A stretch of 15,289 nt of DNA from an uncultured Eubacteriales bacterium (GCA_905195005.1 CAJJUC010000041.1:1-15289); one strand, 5' to 3'. Positions 1-7,418 are shown, counted from the first letter of the stretch. Numbers and translations are program-made. The notes: generated by a model from the sequence alone, not told the origin.

Positions 1-228
1 GACGGAGAAATAAGAGATGATGACGGCTTTGCCGTTTCTCTTTCATTCAGCGGAAGCTTCAAAGAGGAAATGAAGGATGAGGAGGTCGTGCCGTCCGAGG
101 ATGAAAATGAGAACGGCAATGATGATAATGCAAATACCTCCGAACCGTCCGGCGGAGATACGGGCTCGGTTGACGTTACGGATGAAACTAATGGTAGTAG
201 TGAAAACACCGAAAATCAAAATCAGTGA
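1..228 (+). CDS. C-terminal end of an unidentified protein with an acidic low-complexity tail (5' partial)
   Basis: Reading frame 1 is open from the first base to a TGA at 226-228, giving 75 residues of a gene that starts outside the window. The first ~20 residues look like folded protein (alternating hydrophobic and polar residues, including FAVSLSFSGSF). The rest is a disordered tail rich in Asp, Glu, Asn, Ser, Thr and Gly with almost no hydrophobic residues. Such tails are common on surface or secreted proteins of Clostridia, but no domain can be named from this fragment. It is followed within 5 nt by an intrinsic terminator, which supports this being the true end of a transcription unit. 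I cannot assign a function. Confidence 0.6.
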   Translation, partial: DGEIRDDDGFAVSLSFSGSFKEEMKDEEVVPSEDENENGNDDNANTSEPSGGDTGSVDVTDETNGSSENTENQNQ

Positions 229-232
229 GAAG

Positions 233-263
233 GTCGCGGCAAGTGCTTTGCCGCGGCTTTTTT
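233..263 (+). terminator. Rho-independent terminator of the upstream partial gene
   Basis: Perfect 8-bp arms CGCGGCAA (235-242) and TTGCCGCG (248-255) with a 5-nt loop. The stem extends to 10 bp with a G.U and a G-C pair (233-234 with 256-257). Six T residues follow at 258-263. It lies 5 nt after the stop codon of the partial gene and upstream of the next promoter. Confidence 0.9.
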
Positions 264-274
264 ATTCGCTTGAT

Positions 275-303
275 TTGACAAATAAAAAAATTTGTTGTAA
301 AAT
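275..303 (+). promoter_or_regulatory. Sigma-A promoter of the BspA-like gene, with an internal inverted repeat
   Basis: TTGACA at 275-280, a 17-bp spacer, and TAAAAT at 298-303. The predicted start of transcription near 310 leaves a leader of only ~15 nt, just enough for the RBS at 312-317. The spacer carries a perfect inverted repeat, ACAAAT (278-283) and ATTTGT (290-295), separated by six A residues. That is an operator-like arrangement overlapping the last bases of the -35. Confidence 0.75.
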
Positions 304-324
304 ATCATCTTGGGAGATGATAGC

Positions 325-1731
325 ATGAAAAAATTTTTAAGTATGATTATAACGGCAGCAATGCTGATATGTATGCAGTCAGCTTCTTTTGCGGCGGCAA
401 GAATACCCGTATACCGTGCTAATGGAGCTATTTTCTTTTTTGATAAGGCAAGCGGCAGGATAAGCGGCTTTGCGGGAGAACCGAAGGATTTGATAATCCC
501 GTCATCGCTCGGCGGATACAAGGTTACGGTTATAGGAAAAAATGCATTCGGCGGATGTAAAACGCTGCAAACACTTTCAATTCCCGAGGGAGTTACAACA
601 ATTGAAGCAAATGCGTTTGTGAATTGCTCAAATCTCAGAAGCGTTGAAATTCCGTCAACCGTAACCTATATAGGCGACAGCGCGTTTGTCGGATGCAGCT
701 CGCTTTCAAACGTGATTTTCAAGGGATTCCTTGAAAATATTGAACCGAACGCTTTTTACGGAACGCCGTGGCTTACGGGGTCAACGGCTGAATTTGTTGC
801 GCTCGGCGGAACAACTCTTATAAAATACAACGGCAGCGCGGAAACGGTTTATGTTCCGCAGGGAATAAAATATATCGAACAGAATGCTTTTGCATATAAC
901 AACACCGTAAAGGAAATCGTTCTTCCCGAGGGAGCGGTGAAAATCGGAGCAAATGCCTTTGTTCACTGCAATAATCTTGAAAAAATATATATTCCGTCAA
1001 CCGTTTCGTTTATAGGAACGGGCGCGTTTGACGATACAAAATGGTTAAAAAATCAGACAAGCGATTTTGTGTGTGTGAACGGTATGCTCGTATATTACGG
1101 CGGCAGCGATTCACATGTTGAAGTTCCCTCGGGAATAAAGGGAATAAGCGGCGGCGCATTTCTCGGAAACGAATATGTCAGAAGCGTGCAGCTCCCCGAC
1201 GGAATTATTTATATTGATGAAATGGCATTCGGAAGCTGCAAAAATCTTGTCCGCGTGAATATTCCTTACACTGTCGAAATGATTGATGATTTTGCGTTTT
1301 CCGGCAGCGCTCTGCTGACTCTTTTCAGCGGAGACGGGAGCTACGCTCAGCGTTACTGCGCCGTGAACGGAATAAATTTCAGCACCGATGTTTATGTTCG
1401 AATAAACGGCGAAATGATGCATTTTGACAGCGCTCCGGCAATAATAAAATACGAAAGAACCTTTATTCCTTTCCGCGCAGTTTTTGAAAAACTCGGCTAT
1501 GAAGTTTCGTGGAATGCGGCGGACGGGTCTGTTACGGCGAAAAACGATGAATATGAGGTCACTGTCTATCCGGACGGAGTTATAAAATCAAACGGAACCT
1601 CACTCCCGACGGTTGCACCGCCCGTTTATCTCAACGGCTCGGTGCTCGTGTCGGTAAGAGTGGTTGCCGAGGGAATAAATGCCGCGGTAGATTGGAATGA
1701 AACTGCAAGAGCGGTAAATATAATAAAGTAA
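325..1731 (+). CDS. Secreted BspA-type leucine-rich-repeat protein with C-terminal copper-amine-oxidase-N-like domain
   Basis: A 468-residue protein. The start is ATG 325 because GGGAGA (312-317) lies 7 nt upstream; an in-frame TTG at 310 would sit at the transcription start. Residues 1-24 form a signal peptide (KK, hydrophobic core, cleavage after SFAA). Residues ~66-335 hold about ten BspA/TpLRR units of the type AF..C..L..I.IP..V..I, split into blocks by two similar inserts around residues 149-182 and 239-272. Residues ~356-466 match the stalk-like domain of PF07833, with the typical FIPFRAVFEKLGYEVSW and V.VRVVAEGINAAVDW blocks. It has no LPxTG motif or C-terminal membrane helix, so it is probably released or held non-covalently on the wall. 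BspA repeats usually mediate adhesion or protein binding; the ligand is unknown. It is the first gene after its own promoter, and cls follows after 30 nt. Confidence 0.9.
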   Translation: MKKFLSMIITAAMLICMQSASFAAARIPVYRANGAIFFFDKASGRISGFAGEPKDLIIPSSLGGYKVTVIGKNAFGGCKTLQTLSIPEGVTTIEANAFVNCSNLRSVEIPSTVTYIGDSAFVGCSSLSNVIFKGFLENIEPNAFYGTPWLTGSTAEFVALGGTTLIKYNGSAETVYVPQGIKYIEQNAFAYNNTVKEIVLPEGAVKIGANAFVHCNNLEKIYIPSTVSFIGTGAFDDTKWLKNQTSDFVCVNGMLVYYGGSDSHVEVPSGIKGISGGAFLGNEYVRSVQLPDGIIYIDEMAFGSCKNLVRVNIPYTVEMIDDFAFSGSALLTLFSGDGSYAQRYCAVNGINFSTDVYVRINGEMMHFDSAPAIIKYERTFIPFRAVFEKLGYEVSWNAADGSVTAKNDEYEVTVYPDGVIKSNGTSLPTVAPPVYLNGSVLVSVRVVAEGINAAVDWNETARAVNIIK

Positions 1732-1761
1732 AAAAATAATTCTTCGGAACGGAGGAGCGAT

Positions 1762-3297
1762 ATGCGTAAACTGCTAAAAGTGCTTTTCAGTCAGCTTGTG
1801 ATAGTCAGCCTGCTGCTTGTGCTGCAGGTTGGGCTGATTATTGCTTTTTTCATGAAACTGAGCGGATATTTTATTTATATAGACCTAGTACTCAAGCTTA
1901 TAAGCTTTATTGTTGTGGTTATTATAATGAACCGACACTCAAACCCGATGTATAAGCTCGCATGGGTTATTCCAATTCTGCTTTTTCCCGTTGTCGGGGG
2001 GATTTTTTACCTGTTTATAATGGGGCAGACGCATACCAGGCTTTTCTTTGCAAGAATGAAAAATCTTGAACTTAAGACAACGCGTGATTATCGTCAGGAC
2101 AGCTCCGTTTTTAAAGAAATAGAAGAAAAATTCCCCGAAAGAGCTTCAACCGTAAAATATATCAATAATGTTTCCGGTATGGAGGCTTACCGCTGCTGCG
2201 GCGCAAAATATTTTCCGCTCGGCGAGGATAAGTGGCACACACTCCTCGATGAGCTTGAAAAGGCGGAAAAATACATATTTATTGAGTATTTTATAATTAA
2301 AGAGGGGAAGATGTGGAACAGCATTCTTGAAGTCCTCAAAAGAAAGGTTAAAGAGGGGGTTGACGTCCGCGTTATGTATGACGGAATGGGAAGCATGGTT
2401 CTGCTTCCCGCAAAATATCCGAAAAAGCTTGCGTCAATGGGAATAAAATGCCGCGTGTTCTGCCCTTTCACGCCGTTTTTGTCGGCGCTTCAGAATAACC
2501 GCGACCACAGAAAGGTTTTGGTTATAGACGGAAAAACAGCGTTCACGGGAGGTATAAACCTTTCCGATGAATATGTAAACATCGGCTATGAGGCGGGCCA
2601 TTGGAAGGACACGGGCGTTATGATAAAAGGTCCGGCGGCATTTGCTTTTACGAAAATGTTTCTCCAGATGTGGCAGTGCCAGAGCAGGGAAAACTTTAAC
2701 ATGTCGGATTACGAGCCCGAATTTGCCGCTGAGGAGCTTATGCCGGACGGCGGGTATGTTATGCCCTACTATGATATTCCGCAGGACAAATGCCAAACGG
2801 GCGAATTTATATATCTCGATATAATCAACAAGGCAAAAAAATATGTTCATATTACAACGCCGTATTTCATTCTTGATCATGAAATGGTGGTTGCGCTGAC
2901 AAACGCGGCAGCAAGCGGCGTTGACGTTAAAATCATCTGCCCGGCAGTTGCCGACCACTGGTATGCGCGCGCCGTTGCGTACAGCTATTACAAGGAGCTC
3001 ACGGAGGCAGGCGTTAAGCTTTATGAGTATACTCCCGGTTTTATTCATGCGAAAAGCTTTTGCAGCGATGACGAAATTGCGGTTGTCGGAAGCATAAATC
3101 TTGATTACAGAAGCCTTTACCTTCATTTTGAGTGTGCGGCATGGTTTGCCGGCGCGCCGATTGTGAAGGATGTTGTAAACGATTTTGACGCAACAATTAA
3201 AAAATGCCGCCCTATTACGATTGAGGAATGTGAAAGTATAAGTGCGCCGCGCAAAATATTGTATGCAATTCTGCGGATGTTTGCACCGCTTATGTAG
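1762..3297 (+). CDS. cls: Cardiolipin synthase (phospholipase D superfamily)
   Basis: A 511-residue membrane enzyme that joins two phosphatidylglycerol molecules to give cardiolipin and glycerol. The N-terminus has hydrophobic segments at ~10-31, 37-56 and 66-88, matching the PLDc_N region of Firmicutes Cls proteins. Two HKD motifs follow: H249-K251-D256 (DHRKVLVID, then GGINLSDEY) and H429-K431-D436 (HAKSFCSDD, then GSINLDYRS). Both are complete, so the enzyme should be active, and the length is normal for the family. GGAGGAG at 1751-1757 precedes the ATG by 4 nt. I see neither a promoter nor a terminator in the 30-nt gap after the BspA-like gene, so read-through from that gene is likely. 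metY follows after 14 nt, which links phospholipid and methionine genes in one transcript with no obvious biochemical reason. Confidence 0.95.
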   Translation: MRKLLKVLFSQLVIVSLLLVLQVGLIIAFFMKLSGYFIYIDLVLKLISFIVVVIIMNRHSNPMYKLAWVIPILLFPVVGGIFYLFIMGQTHTRLFFARMKNLELKTTRDYRQDSSVFKEIEEKFPERASTVKYINNVSGMEAYRCCGAKYFPLGEDKWHTLLDELEKAEKYIFIEYFIIKEGKMWNSILEVLKRKVKEGVDVRVMYDGMGSMVLLPAKYPKKLASMGIKCRVFCPFTPFLSALQNNRDHRKVLVIDGKTAFTGGINLSDEYVNIGYEAGHWKDTGVMIKGPAAFAFTKMFLQMWQCQSRENFNMSDYEPEFAAEELMPDGGYVMPYYDIPQDKCQTGEFIYLDIINKAKKYVHITTPYFILDHEMVVALTNAAASGVDVKIICPAVADHWYARAVAYSYYKELTEAGVKLYEYTPGFIHAKSFCSDDEIAVVGSINLDYRSLYLHFECAAWFAGAPIVKDVVNDFDATIKKCRPITIEECESISAPRKILYAILRMFAPLM

Positions 3298-3311
3298 AAA
3301 GGACTATAACG

Positions 3312-4595
3312 ATGAAAGATTACGGACAGGGAACAAAATGCCTTCATGCAGGCTACACTCCGTCAAACGGAGAGCCGCGGCAAATCCCGATTATACAGAG
3401 CACTACATTTAAGTATGACACGAGCGAGGATATGGGAAAGCTTTTCGACCTTGAAGCAAGCGGATATTTTTATTCGCGGCTGCAAAATCCAACAAATGAT
3501 TATGTTGCCGCAAGGATTGCCGCACTTGAGGGCGGCACGGCTGCAATGCTCACATCTTCGGGGCAGGCTGCAAATTTTTACAGTATTTTTAATATTGTTT
3601 CATGCGGCGGGCATGTTGTCGCTTCATCAGCAATTTACGGCGGAACATACAATCTTTTTGCCGTTACGATGAAACGCATGGGAATTGATTTCACCTTTGT
3701 TTCGCCCGACTGTTCGGAGGCGGAGCTTAACGCGGCATTCCGCGAAAACACATGTGCCGTTTTCGGAGAAACAGTTGCAAATCCCGCGCTCGATGTGCTT
3801 GACATTGAAAAATTTGCAAAAGCCGCACATGCGCACGGCGTTCCTCTTATTGTTGACAACACATTTGCAACGCCGATAAACTGCCGTCCGTTTGAATGGG
3901 GAGCGGATATTGTCACTCATTCGACAACAAAATATATGGACGGTCACGCAAGCGCAATCGGCGGCTGCATTGTCGATTCGGGGAAATTCGACTGGATGGC
4001 GAATAAGGAGCGTTTCCCCGGTCTGTGTATGCCCGATGACAGTTATCACGGCGTTGTATATGCCGAAAAGTTCGGGAAAGAGGGCGCATATATAACGAAA
4101 GCAACCGTTCAGCTTATGCGCGATTTCGGCTCAATTCAGTCTCCGCAGAGCGCATATCTGCTGAATCTCGGACTGGAAAGCCTTGAAGTCAGAATGAAGC
4201 GCCACTGTGAAAACGCATACAAGGCAGCGCAGTTCCTTAAAGGGCATAAAAACGTTACATGGGTTCGCTGCTGCGAAATTGAGGGAGACAAGGACTATGA
4301 ACTCGGGAAAAAGTATCTTCCGAACGGTTCTTGCGGCGTTGTATCGTTCGGAGTTGGGGGCGGAAGATGCGCGGCTGAAAAATTCATGAAAAATCTCCGT
4401 CTTGCTTCGATTGAAACGCATGTTGCCGATTCCAAAACCTGCTGCCTGCATCCGGCAAGCTCAACGCACCGCCAGATGAATGATGAAGAGCTTCGAAATG
4501 CCGGCGTTTCTCCCGACCTTATTCGCCTTTCATGCGGAATTGAAAACGCGGAGGATATAATCGCGGATCTTAAACAGGCGCTGGAAACCATATAA
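3312..4595 (+). CDS. metY: O-acetylhomoserine sulfhydrylase (PLP enzyme, direct homocysteine synthesis)
   Basis: A 427-residue member of the Cys/Met-metabolism PLP family. It makes homocysteine from O-acetylhomoserine and sulfide. The Schiff-base lysine is K207 in THSTTKYMDGH. D182 in IVDNTFATP should contact the pyridine nitrogen, and Y54/R56 in FYSRLQNPT bind the cofactor phosphate of the partner subunit. The ~430-residue length and the N-terminal block (TKCLHAGY, PIIQSTTF) fit the O-acetylhomoserine aminocarboxypropyltransferase branch better than the shorter (~380) cystathionine synthases and lyases. GAAAGGA (3297-3303) is the RBS. metA follows after 16 nt and would supply its substrate. 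The 14-nt gap upstream leaves no room for a SAM riboswitch or T-box. The other possibility is a methionine gamma-lyase-like enzyme, which the metA linkage makes less likely. Confidence 0.93.
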   Translation: MKDYGQGTKCLHAGYTPSNGEPRQIPIIQSTTFKYDTSEDMGKLFDLEASGYFYSRLQNPTNDYVAARIAALEGGTAAMLTSSGQAANFYSIFNIVSCGGHVVASSAIYGGTYNLFAVTMKRMGIDFTFVSPDCSEAELNAAFRENTCAVFGETVANPALDVLDIEKFAKAAHAHGVPLIVDNTFATPINCRPFEWGADIVTHSTTKYMDGHASAIGGCIVDSGKFDWMANKERFPGLCMPDDSYHGVVYAEKFGKEGAYITKATVQLMRDFGSIQSPQSAYLLNLGLESLEVRMKRHCENAYKAAQFLKGHKNVTWVRCCEIEGDKDYELGKKYLPNGSCGVVSFGVGGGRCAAEKFMKNLRLASIETHVADSKTCCLHPASSTHRQMNDEELRNAGVSPDLIRLSCGIENAEDIIADLKQALETI

Positions 4596-4611
4596 TTCGG
4601 GAGGAATGTAA

Positions 4612-5535
4612 ATGCCTATAAAAATACCGGATAAGCTGCCCGCCAAACGGGTGCTTGAAAATGAAAATATATTCGTGATGGACGAGCTCCGTGCCGGAAC
4701 GCAGGATATTCGTCCGCTGAAAATCGGCATCCTTAACCTTATGCCGACAAAGATAACAACGGAAACGCAGCTTGCGCGCCTTTTGGGAAACACGCCGCTT
4801 CAGGTGGAAATAGAGCTTGTACAGGTAAGCTCGCATAAGGCAAAGAACGTTTCCGAGGAGCATATGCTTGCGTTTTACAAAACCTTTGACGAAATCCGAA
4901 ACAATAAATACGACGGATTTGTAATCACCGGCGCACCGGTTGAACGCCTTCCTTTTGAGGAGGTTGATTACTGGGATGAATTGTGCGAAATAATGGAATG
5001 GACAAAAACACACGTTCACAGCGCCTTTCATATCTGCTGGGGAGCGCAGGCTGCGCTGTACTATCACTACGGAATAAAAAAATACGATTTGAATAAAAAG
5101 CTTTCGGGCGTGTTCCGCCACCGCGTTGTATATAAAAATCCGATGCTTCTGCGAGGCTTTGACGATGAGTTTATGGTGCCTCATTCGCGGCATACAACCG
5201 TGAGTCTTGACGAAATAAAAAAGGTTGAGCAGATAAAAATTCTTTCCTGCTCGGACGAAGCCGGGCTTTATGCCGCGGCAACGGACGGCGGACGGCAGAT
5301 ATTTATAACGGGTCATTCGGAATACGACCGTGACACGCTGAAAAACGAGTATCTGCGCGACCTTGCCGCAGGAATGAATCCCGAAATTCCGAAAAACTAT
5401 TTTCCGGACGACAATCCTAAGCGCGAGCCTGTCGTAACATGGCGCGGTCATGCTAACCTGATTTATTCAAACTGGCTGAATTATTTTGTTTATCAGAACA
5501 CACCCTACGACATCACAGAAATCAAAGCGGAATAA
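4612..5535 (+). CDS. metAA: Homoserine O-acetyltransferase, MetA type
   Basis: A 307-residue MetA-family acyltransferase that activates homoserine for methionine synthesis. Catalytic residues fall at the same numbers as in the E. coli enzyme: Cys142 (FHICWGAQ), His235 and Glu237 (ITGHSEYD). Residue 111 is Glu (ITGAPVERLPFEEV). Established work on MetA specificity associates Glu111 with acetyl-CoA and Gly111 (E. coli) with succinyl-CoA, so this protein should be an acetyltransferase despite belonging to the family often labelled succinyltransferase. That agrees with its O-acetylhomoserine-using neighbour metY, 16 nt upstream. GGGAGG at 4599-4604 lies 7 nt before the ATG. I see no terminator hairpin in the A/T-rich stretch between this gene and the next promoter. 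Confidence 0.95.
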   Translation: MPIKIPDKLPAKRVLENENIFVMDELRAGTQDIRPLKIGILNLMPTKITTETQLARLLGNTPLQVEIELVQVSSHKAKNVSEEHMLAFYKTFDEIRNNKYDGFVITGAPVERLPFEEVDYWDELCEIMEWTKTHVHSAFHICWGAQAALYYHYGIKKYDLNKKLSGVFRHRVVYKNPMLLRGFDDEFMVPHSRHTTVSLDEIKKVEQIKILSCSDEAGLYAAATDGGRQIFITGHSEYDRDTLKNEYLRDLAAGMNPEIPKNYFPDDNPKREPVVTWRGHANLIYSNWLNYFVYQNTPYDITEIKAE

Positions 5536-5566
5536 AAAAGTTAAAATAAAATTTAAAAAATATGTG

Positions 5567-5600
5567 TTTACTAACCCCGGGTTTTATAGTATAATATACT
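5567..5600 (+). promoter_or_regulatory. Sigma-A promoter of the hpf operon with two palindromes
   Basis: TTTACT at 5567-5572, a 17-bp spacer, and a perfect TATAAT at 5590-5595. The -10 is the centre of a perfect 13-bp palindrome, AGTATA-A-TATACT (5588-5600). The spacer holds an 11-bp palindrome, AACCC-C-GGGTT (5573-5583). Either could be a repressor site. The predicted start is near 5602. The leader then has a small hairpin, GAAAAG (5604-5609) with CTTTTC (5617-5622), before the RBS AAGGAGGGG (5635-5643). Confidence 0.8.
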
Positions 5601-5648
5601 TAAGAAAAGGAAAAAGCTTTTCGGACAACAAAACAAGGAGGGGCACAT

Positions 5649-6176
5649 ATGAAAACCAACATTTATCTGAGAAAAACGGAACTGAAGGACGAACAGAAGG
5701 AGATGCTTGTTAAAAAGATAGACAAGCTCGGAAAATTTTTCAATGATGACGCACAGACGGATATTGTCGTAAGCGAACAGCGTGACAAAAAAATTGTCGA
5801 GGTAACAATCCGCACGATTGATATGATATATCGCGCGGAGGAGCGCAACGATGAGGTTTATGACGCAGCCGATGAAATTGTTGAAGCAATTTCGCGCCAG
5901 ATAAGGAAAAATAAAACGCGCCTTGCAAAGCAGCTTAAGAGCGGCGTTAAGACCGATGCATATCCGGGCGATGACAAAAAGGACGAAAAGGAAAGCGAAA
6001 TAAAAATTGTCCGCGTTAAAAAGCATCATGTAAAGCCCATGAGCGCTGAAGAAGCCGTTTTGCAGATGAATATGCTCGGACATGAGTTCTTTGTATTTAT
6101 CAATGCCGAAACAAACGAAACGGACATTGTTTACCGCCGCAAGGACGGTAATTACGGTCTTATCGAAACGGACTGA
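5649..6176 (+). CDS. hpf: Long-form ribosome hibernation promoting factor (HPF)
   Basis: A 175-residue protein with the two domains of the long HPF found in most Firmicutes. An N-terminal S30AE/YfiA domain (residues 1-~97) binds the mRNA/tRNA channel of the small subunit. After a charged linker (~98-118), a C-terminal dimerisation domain (~119-173) carries the family signature around KPMSAEEAVLQMNMLGHEF and VYRRKDGNYGLIE. Long HPF alone joins two 70S ribosomes into an inactive 100S particle in stationary phase or starvation. The start is fixed by AAGGAGGGG 5 nt upstream. The stop codon TGA overlaps the ATG of the next gene by one base. This is the first gene of a five-gene operon behind a strong promoter. 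Confidence 0.96.
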   Translation: MKTNIYLRKTELKDEQKEMLVKKIDKLGKFFNDDAQTDIVVSEQRDKKIVEVTIRTIDMIYRAEERNDEVYDAADEIVEAISRQIRKNKTRLAKQLKSGVKTDAYPGDDKKDEKESEIKIVRVKKHHVKPMSAEEAVLQMNMLGHEFFVFINAETNETDIVYRRKDGNYGLIETD

Positions 6177-6751
6177 TGCTGCATATCGGTCTTGCAATAA
6201 TCGTTGAGGGTAAATATGACAAAATGAGAGTTGAGCGTGTGTGTGACGCACCCGTGTTTACAACGGAGGGCTTCCGCATTTTTAAGGACTGTGAAAAGCG
6301 CCGCTTTCTGTGCAGGCTTGCATCTTCCTGCGGAATCCTTGTGCTGACGGATTCCGACCGCGCAGGCTTTCTTATCAGAAATCACATAAAAGGAATTGTC
6401 GGAGAGGGAAAGGTTTATCATGCATATATTCCCGAAATTGACGGGAAGGAAAGGCGAAAGCGCCGCCCGTCAAAGGAGGGTCATCTCGGTGTTGAGGGAA
6501 TGGAGGATAAACTCCTTGAAGATATTCTGAAAAAATATACGGCGGATTATGAAATCCGTGAAAAGATAACAAAGACCGACTTTTTTGAAGCCGGATTGTA
6601 CGGCGGCGCGAACAGCGCCGCCGCACGCATTGCTCTGTGCAAAAGACTTTCCGTTCCGGCGGGAATATCGGCAGACGCAATGATTGACGCGGTTAATGCG
6701 CTTATAACAAAAGAAGAATTTTTTGAGATGGTGACAAATGAGTATTCATGA
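6176..6751 (+). CDS. RNase M5-like Toprim protein (DUF4093 type)
   Basis: A 191-residue protein with an N-terminal Toprim domain: Glu11 in IIVEGKYD, and Asp58/Asp60 in VLTDSDRAG. These are the metal-binding residues of the Toprim fold. The central KERRKRRPSKEGHLGVEG and a C-terminal region (FFEAGLYGGANSAAARI) match the overall plan of RNase M5, which matures 5S rRNA in Firmicutes. The TDSDRAG/KERRKR variant is the form often annotated as DUF4093. Many Clostridia carry a separate classical RNase M5 next to ksgA, so the RNA substrate here is uncertain and I give no symbol. The ATG shares its A with the TGA of hpf, and I see no good separate RBS, so translation is probably coupled to hpf. Its 3' end overlaps radC by 14 nt. 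Confidence 0.85.
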   Translation: MLHIGLAIIVEGKYDKMRVERVCDAPVFTTEGFRIFKDCEKRRFLCRLASSCGILVLTDSDRAGFLIRNHIKGIVGEGKVYHAYIPEIDGKERRKRRPSKEGHLGVEGMEDKLLEDILKKYTADYEIREKITKTDFFEAGLYGGANSAAARIALCKRLSVPAGISADAMIDAVNALITKEEFFEMVTNEYS

Positions 6752-7418
6752 CGGACACAGGGCAAGAGTTAAGGACAGACTTTTGCGTGAGGGTTTGGCA
6801 GGCTTTGCCGATCATGAGGTGCTTGAGCTTTTGCTTTTTTATGCGATTCCGCAGGGGGACACAAACCCGACGGCGCACGCATTGCTTGACAAATTCGGAA
6901 CCCTGAAAAACGTTTTTGACGCAGACATTAAAGAGCTTAAAAGCACAAAGGGAATCGGGGATAACGCGGCAACGCTTATTAAACTGATTCCCGAAATAAC
7001 GGGAGTTTATTCCTCGCTCGGTCTGCGTGACAGTTATATTATAAGAAACACTCAGGATGCCGGGCTTTATGCCTGCGGCAAAATCGGAAGCCTTTCAAAG
7101 GAAGTGTTTTCCGTTATATGCCTTGATTCAAAGCGCGCGGTTATTGCGTTTGAAATTCTGGAGCACGGAACGGTTTCGCAGGCGTCGGTTCATCCGCGCA
7201 AGGTTGTTGAATGTGCGCTAAGGTACAATTCCGCAGCCGTTATCCTGGCGCATAATCATCCGTCAGGCAATGCAGCCGCGTCCGAAAATGACAGGCAGCT
7301 CACAAAGGAGCTTTGCCTGCTGCTTGACGGAATCGGAATAAATGTGCTTGACCATATCATAACAACGTCGGCACATTCATATACAAGTATGAGCGATCAC
7401 GGGTTAATGCCGAATTAA
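6738..7418 (+). CDS. radC: RadC family JAMM/MPN protein
   Basis: A 226-residue RadC protein of normal length. Residues ~5-90 form a helical N-terminal part with a helix-hairpin-helix (TKGIGDNAATLIKLI). The JAB/MPN domain follows at ~100-226 with a complete metal site: H172, H174, S182 and D185 in the pattern HxHx7Sx2D, and a candidate upstream Glu122. RadC was named as a DNA-repair protein, but its role is unsettled; JAMM chemistry suggests a metallopeptidase or other hydrolase. The start at ATG 6738 overlaps the end of the RNase M5-like gene by 14 nt. The next in-frame start codons would cut into the conserved HRARVKDRLL block. It is co-transcribed with hpf; yqeY follows after 24 nt. Confidence 0.95.
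   Translation: MSIHDGHRARVKDRLLREGLAGFADHEVLELLLFYAIPQGDTNPTAHALLDKFGTLKNVFDADIKELKSTKGIGDNAATLIKLIPEITGVYSSLGLRDSYIIRNTQDAGLYACGKIGSLSKEVFSVICLDSKRAVIAFEILEHGTVSQASVHPRKVVECALRYNSAAVILAHNHPSGNAAASENDRQLTKELCLLLDGIGINVLDHIITTSAHSYTSMSDHGLMPN

Noticed and set aside
310..324. TTG start for the BspA-like protein
   Set aside because: The predicted transcription start is ~310 and the RBS (312-317) lies inside this extension; ATG 325 gives a normal signal peptide.
77..328. Small plus-strand frame overlapping the first gene's end and the terminator
   Set aside because: It is read across an intrinsic terminator and promoter, is out of frame with the acidic-tail gene, and has a low-complexity Met/Arg/Lys product.
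2434..3126. 230-codon minus-strand open frame opposite cls
   Set aside because: It overlaps the catalytic half of cardiolipin synthase, and its product has no recognisable motif or start signals.
4570..5451. Long minus-strand open frame (293 codons) opposite metA
   Set aside because: It is the exact shadow of a clear, fully conserved metA, has no RBS, and its translation is a random-looking mix of F, V, R, K and C.
5571..6251. 226-codon minus-strand open frame opposite hpf
   Set aside because: It covers the hpf promoter and gene; the hpf protein is unmistakable and the antisense product is not.
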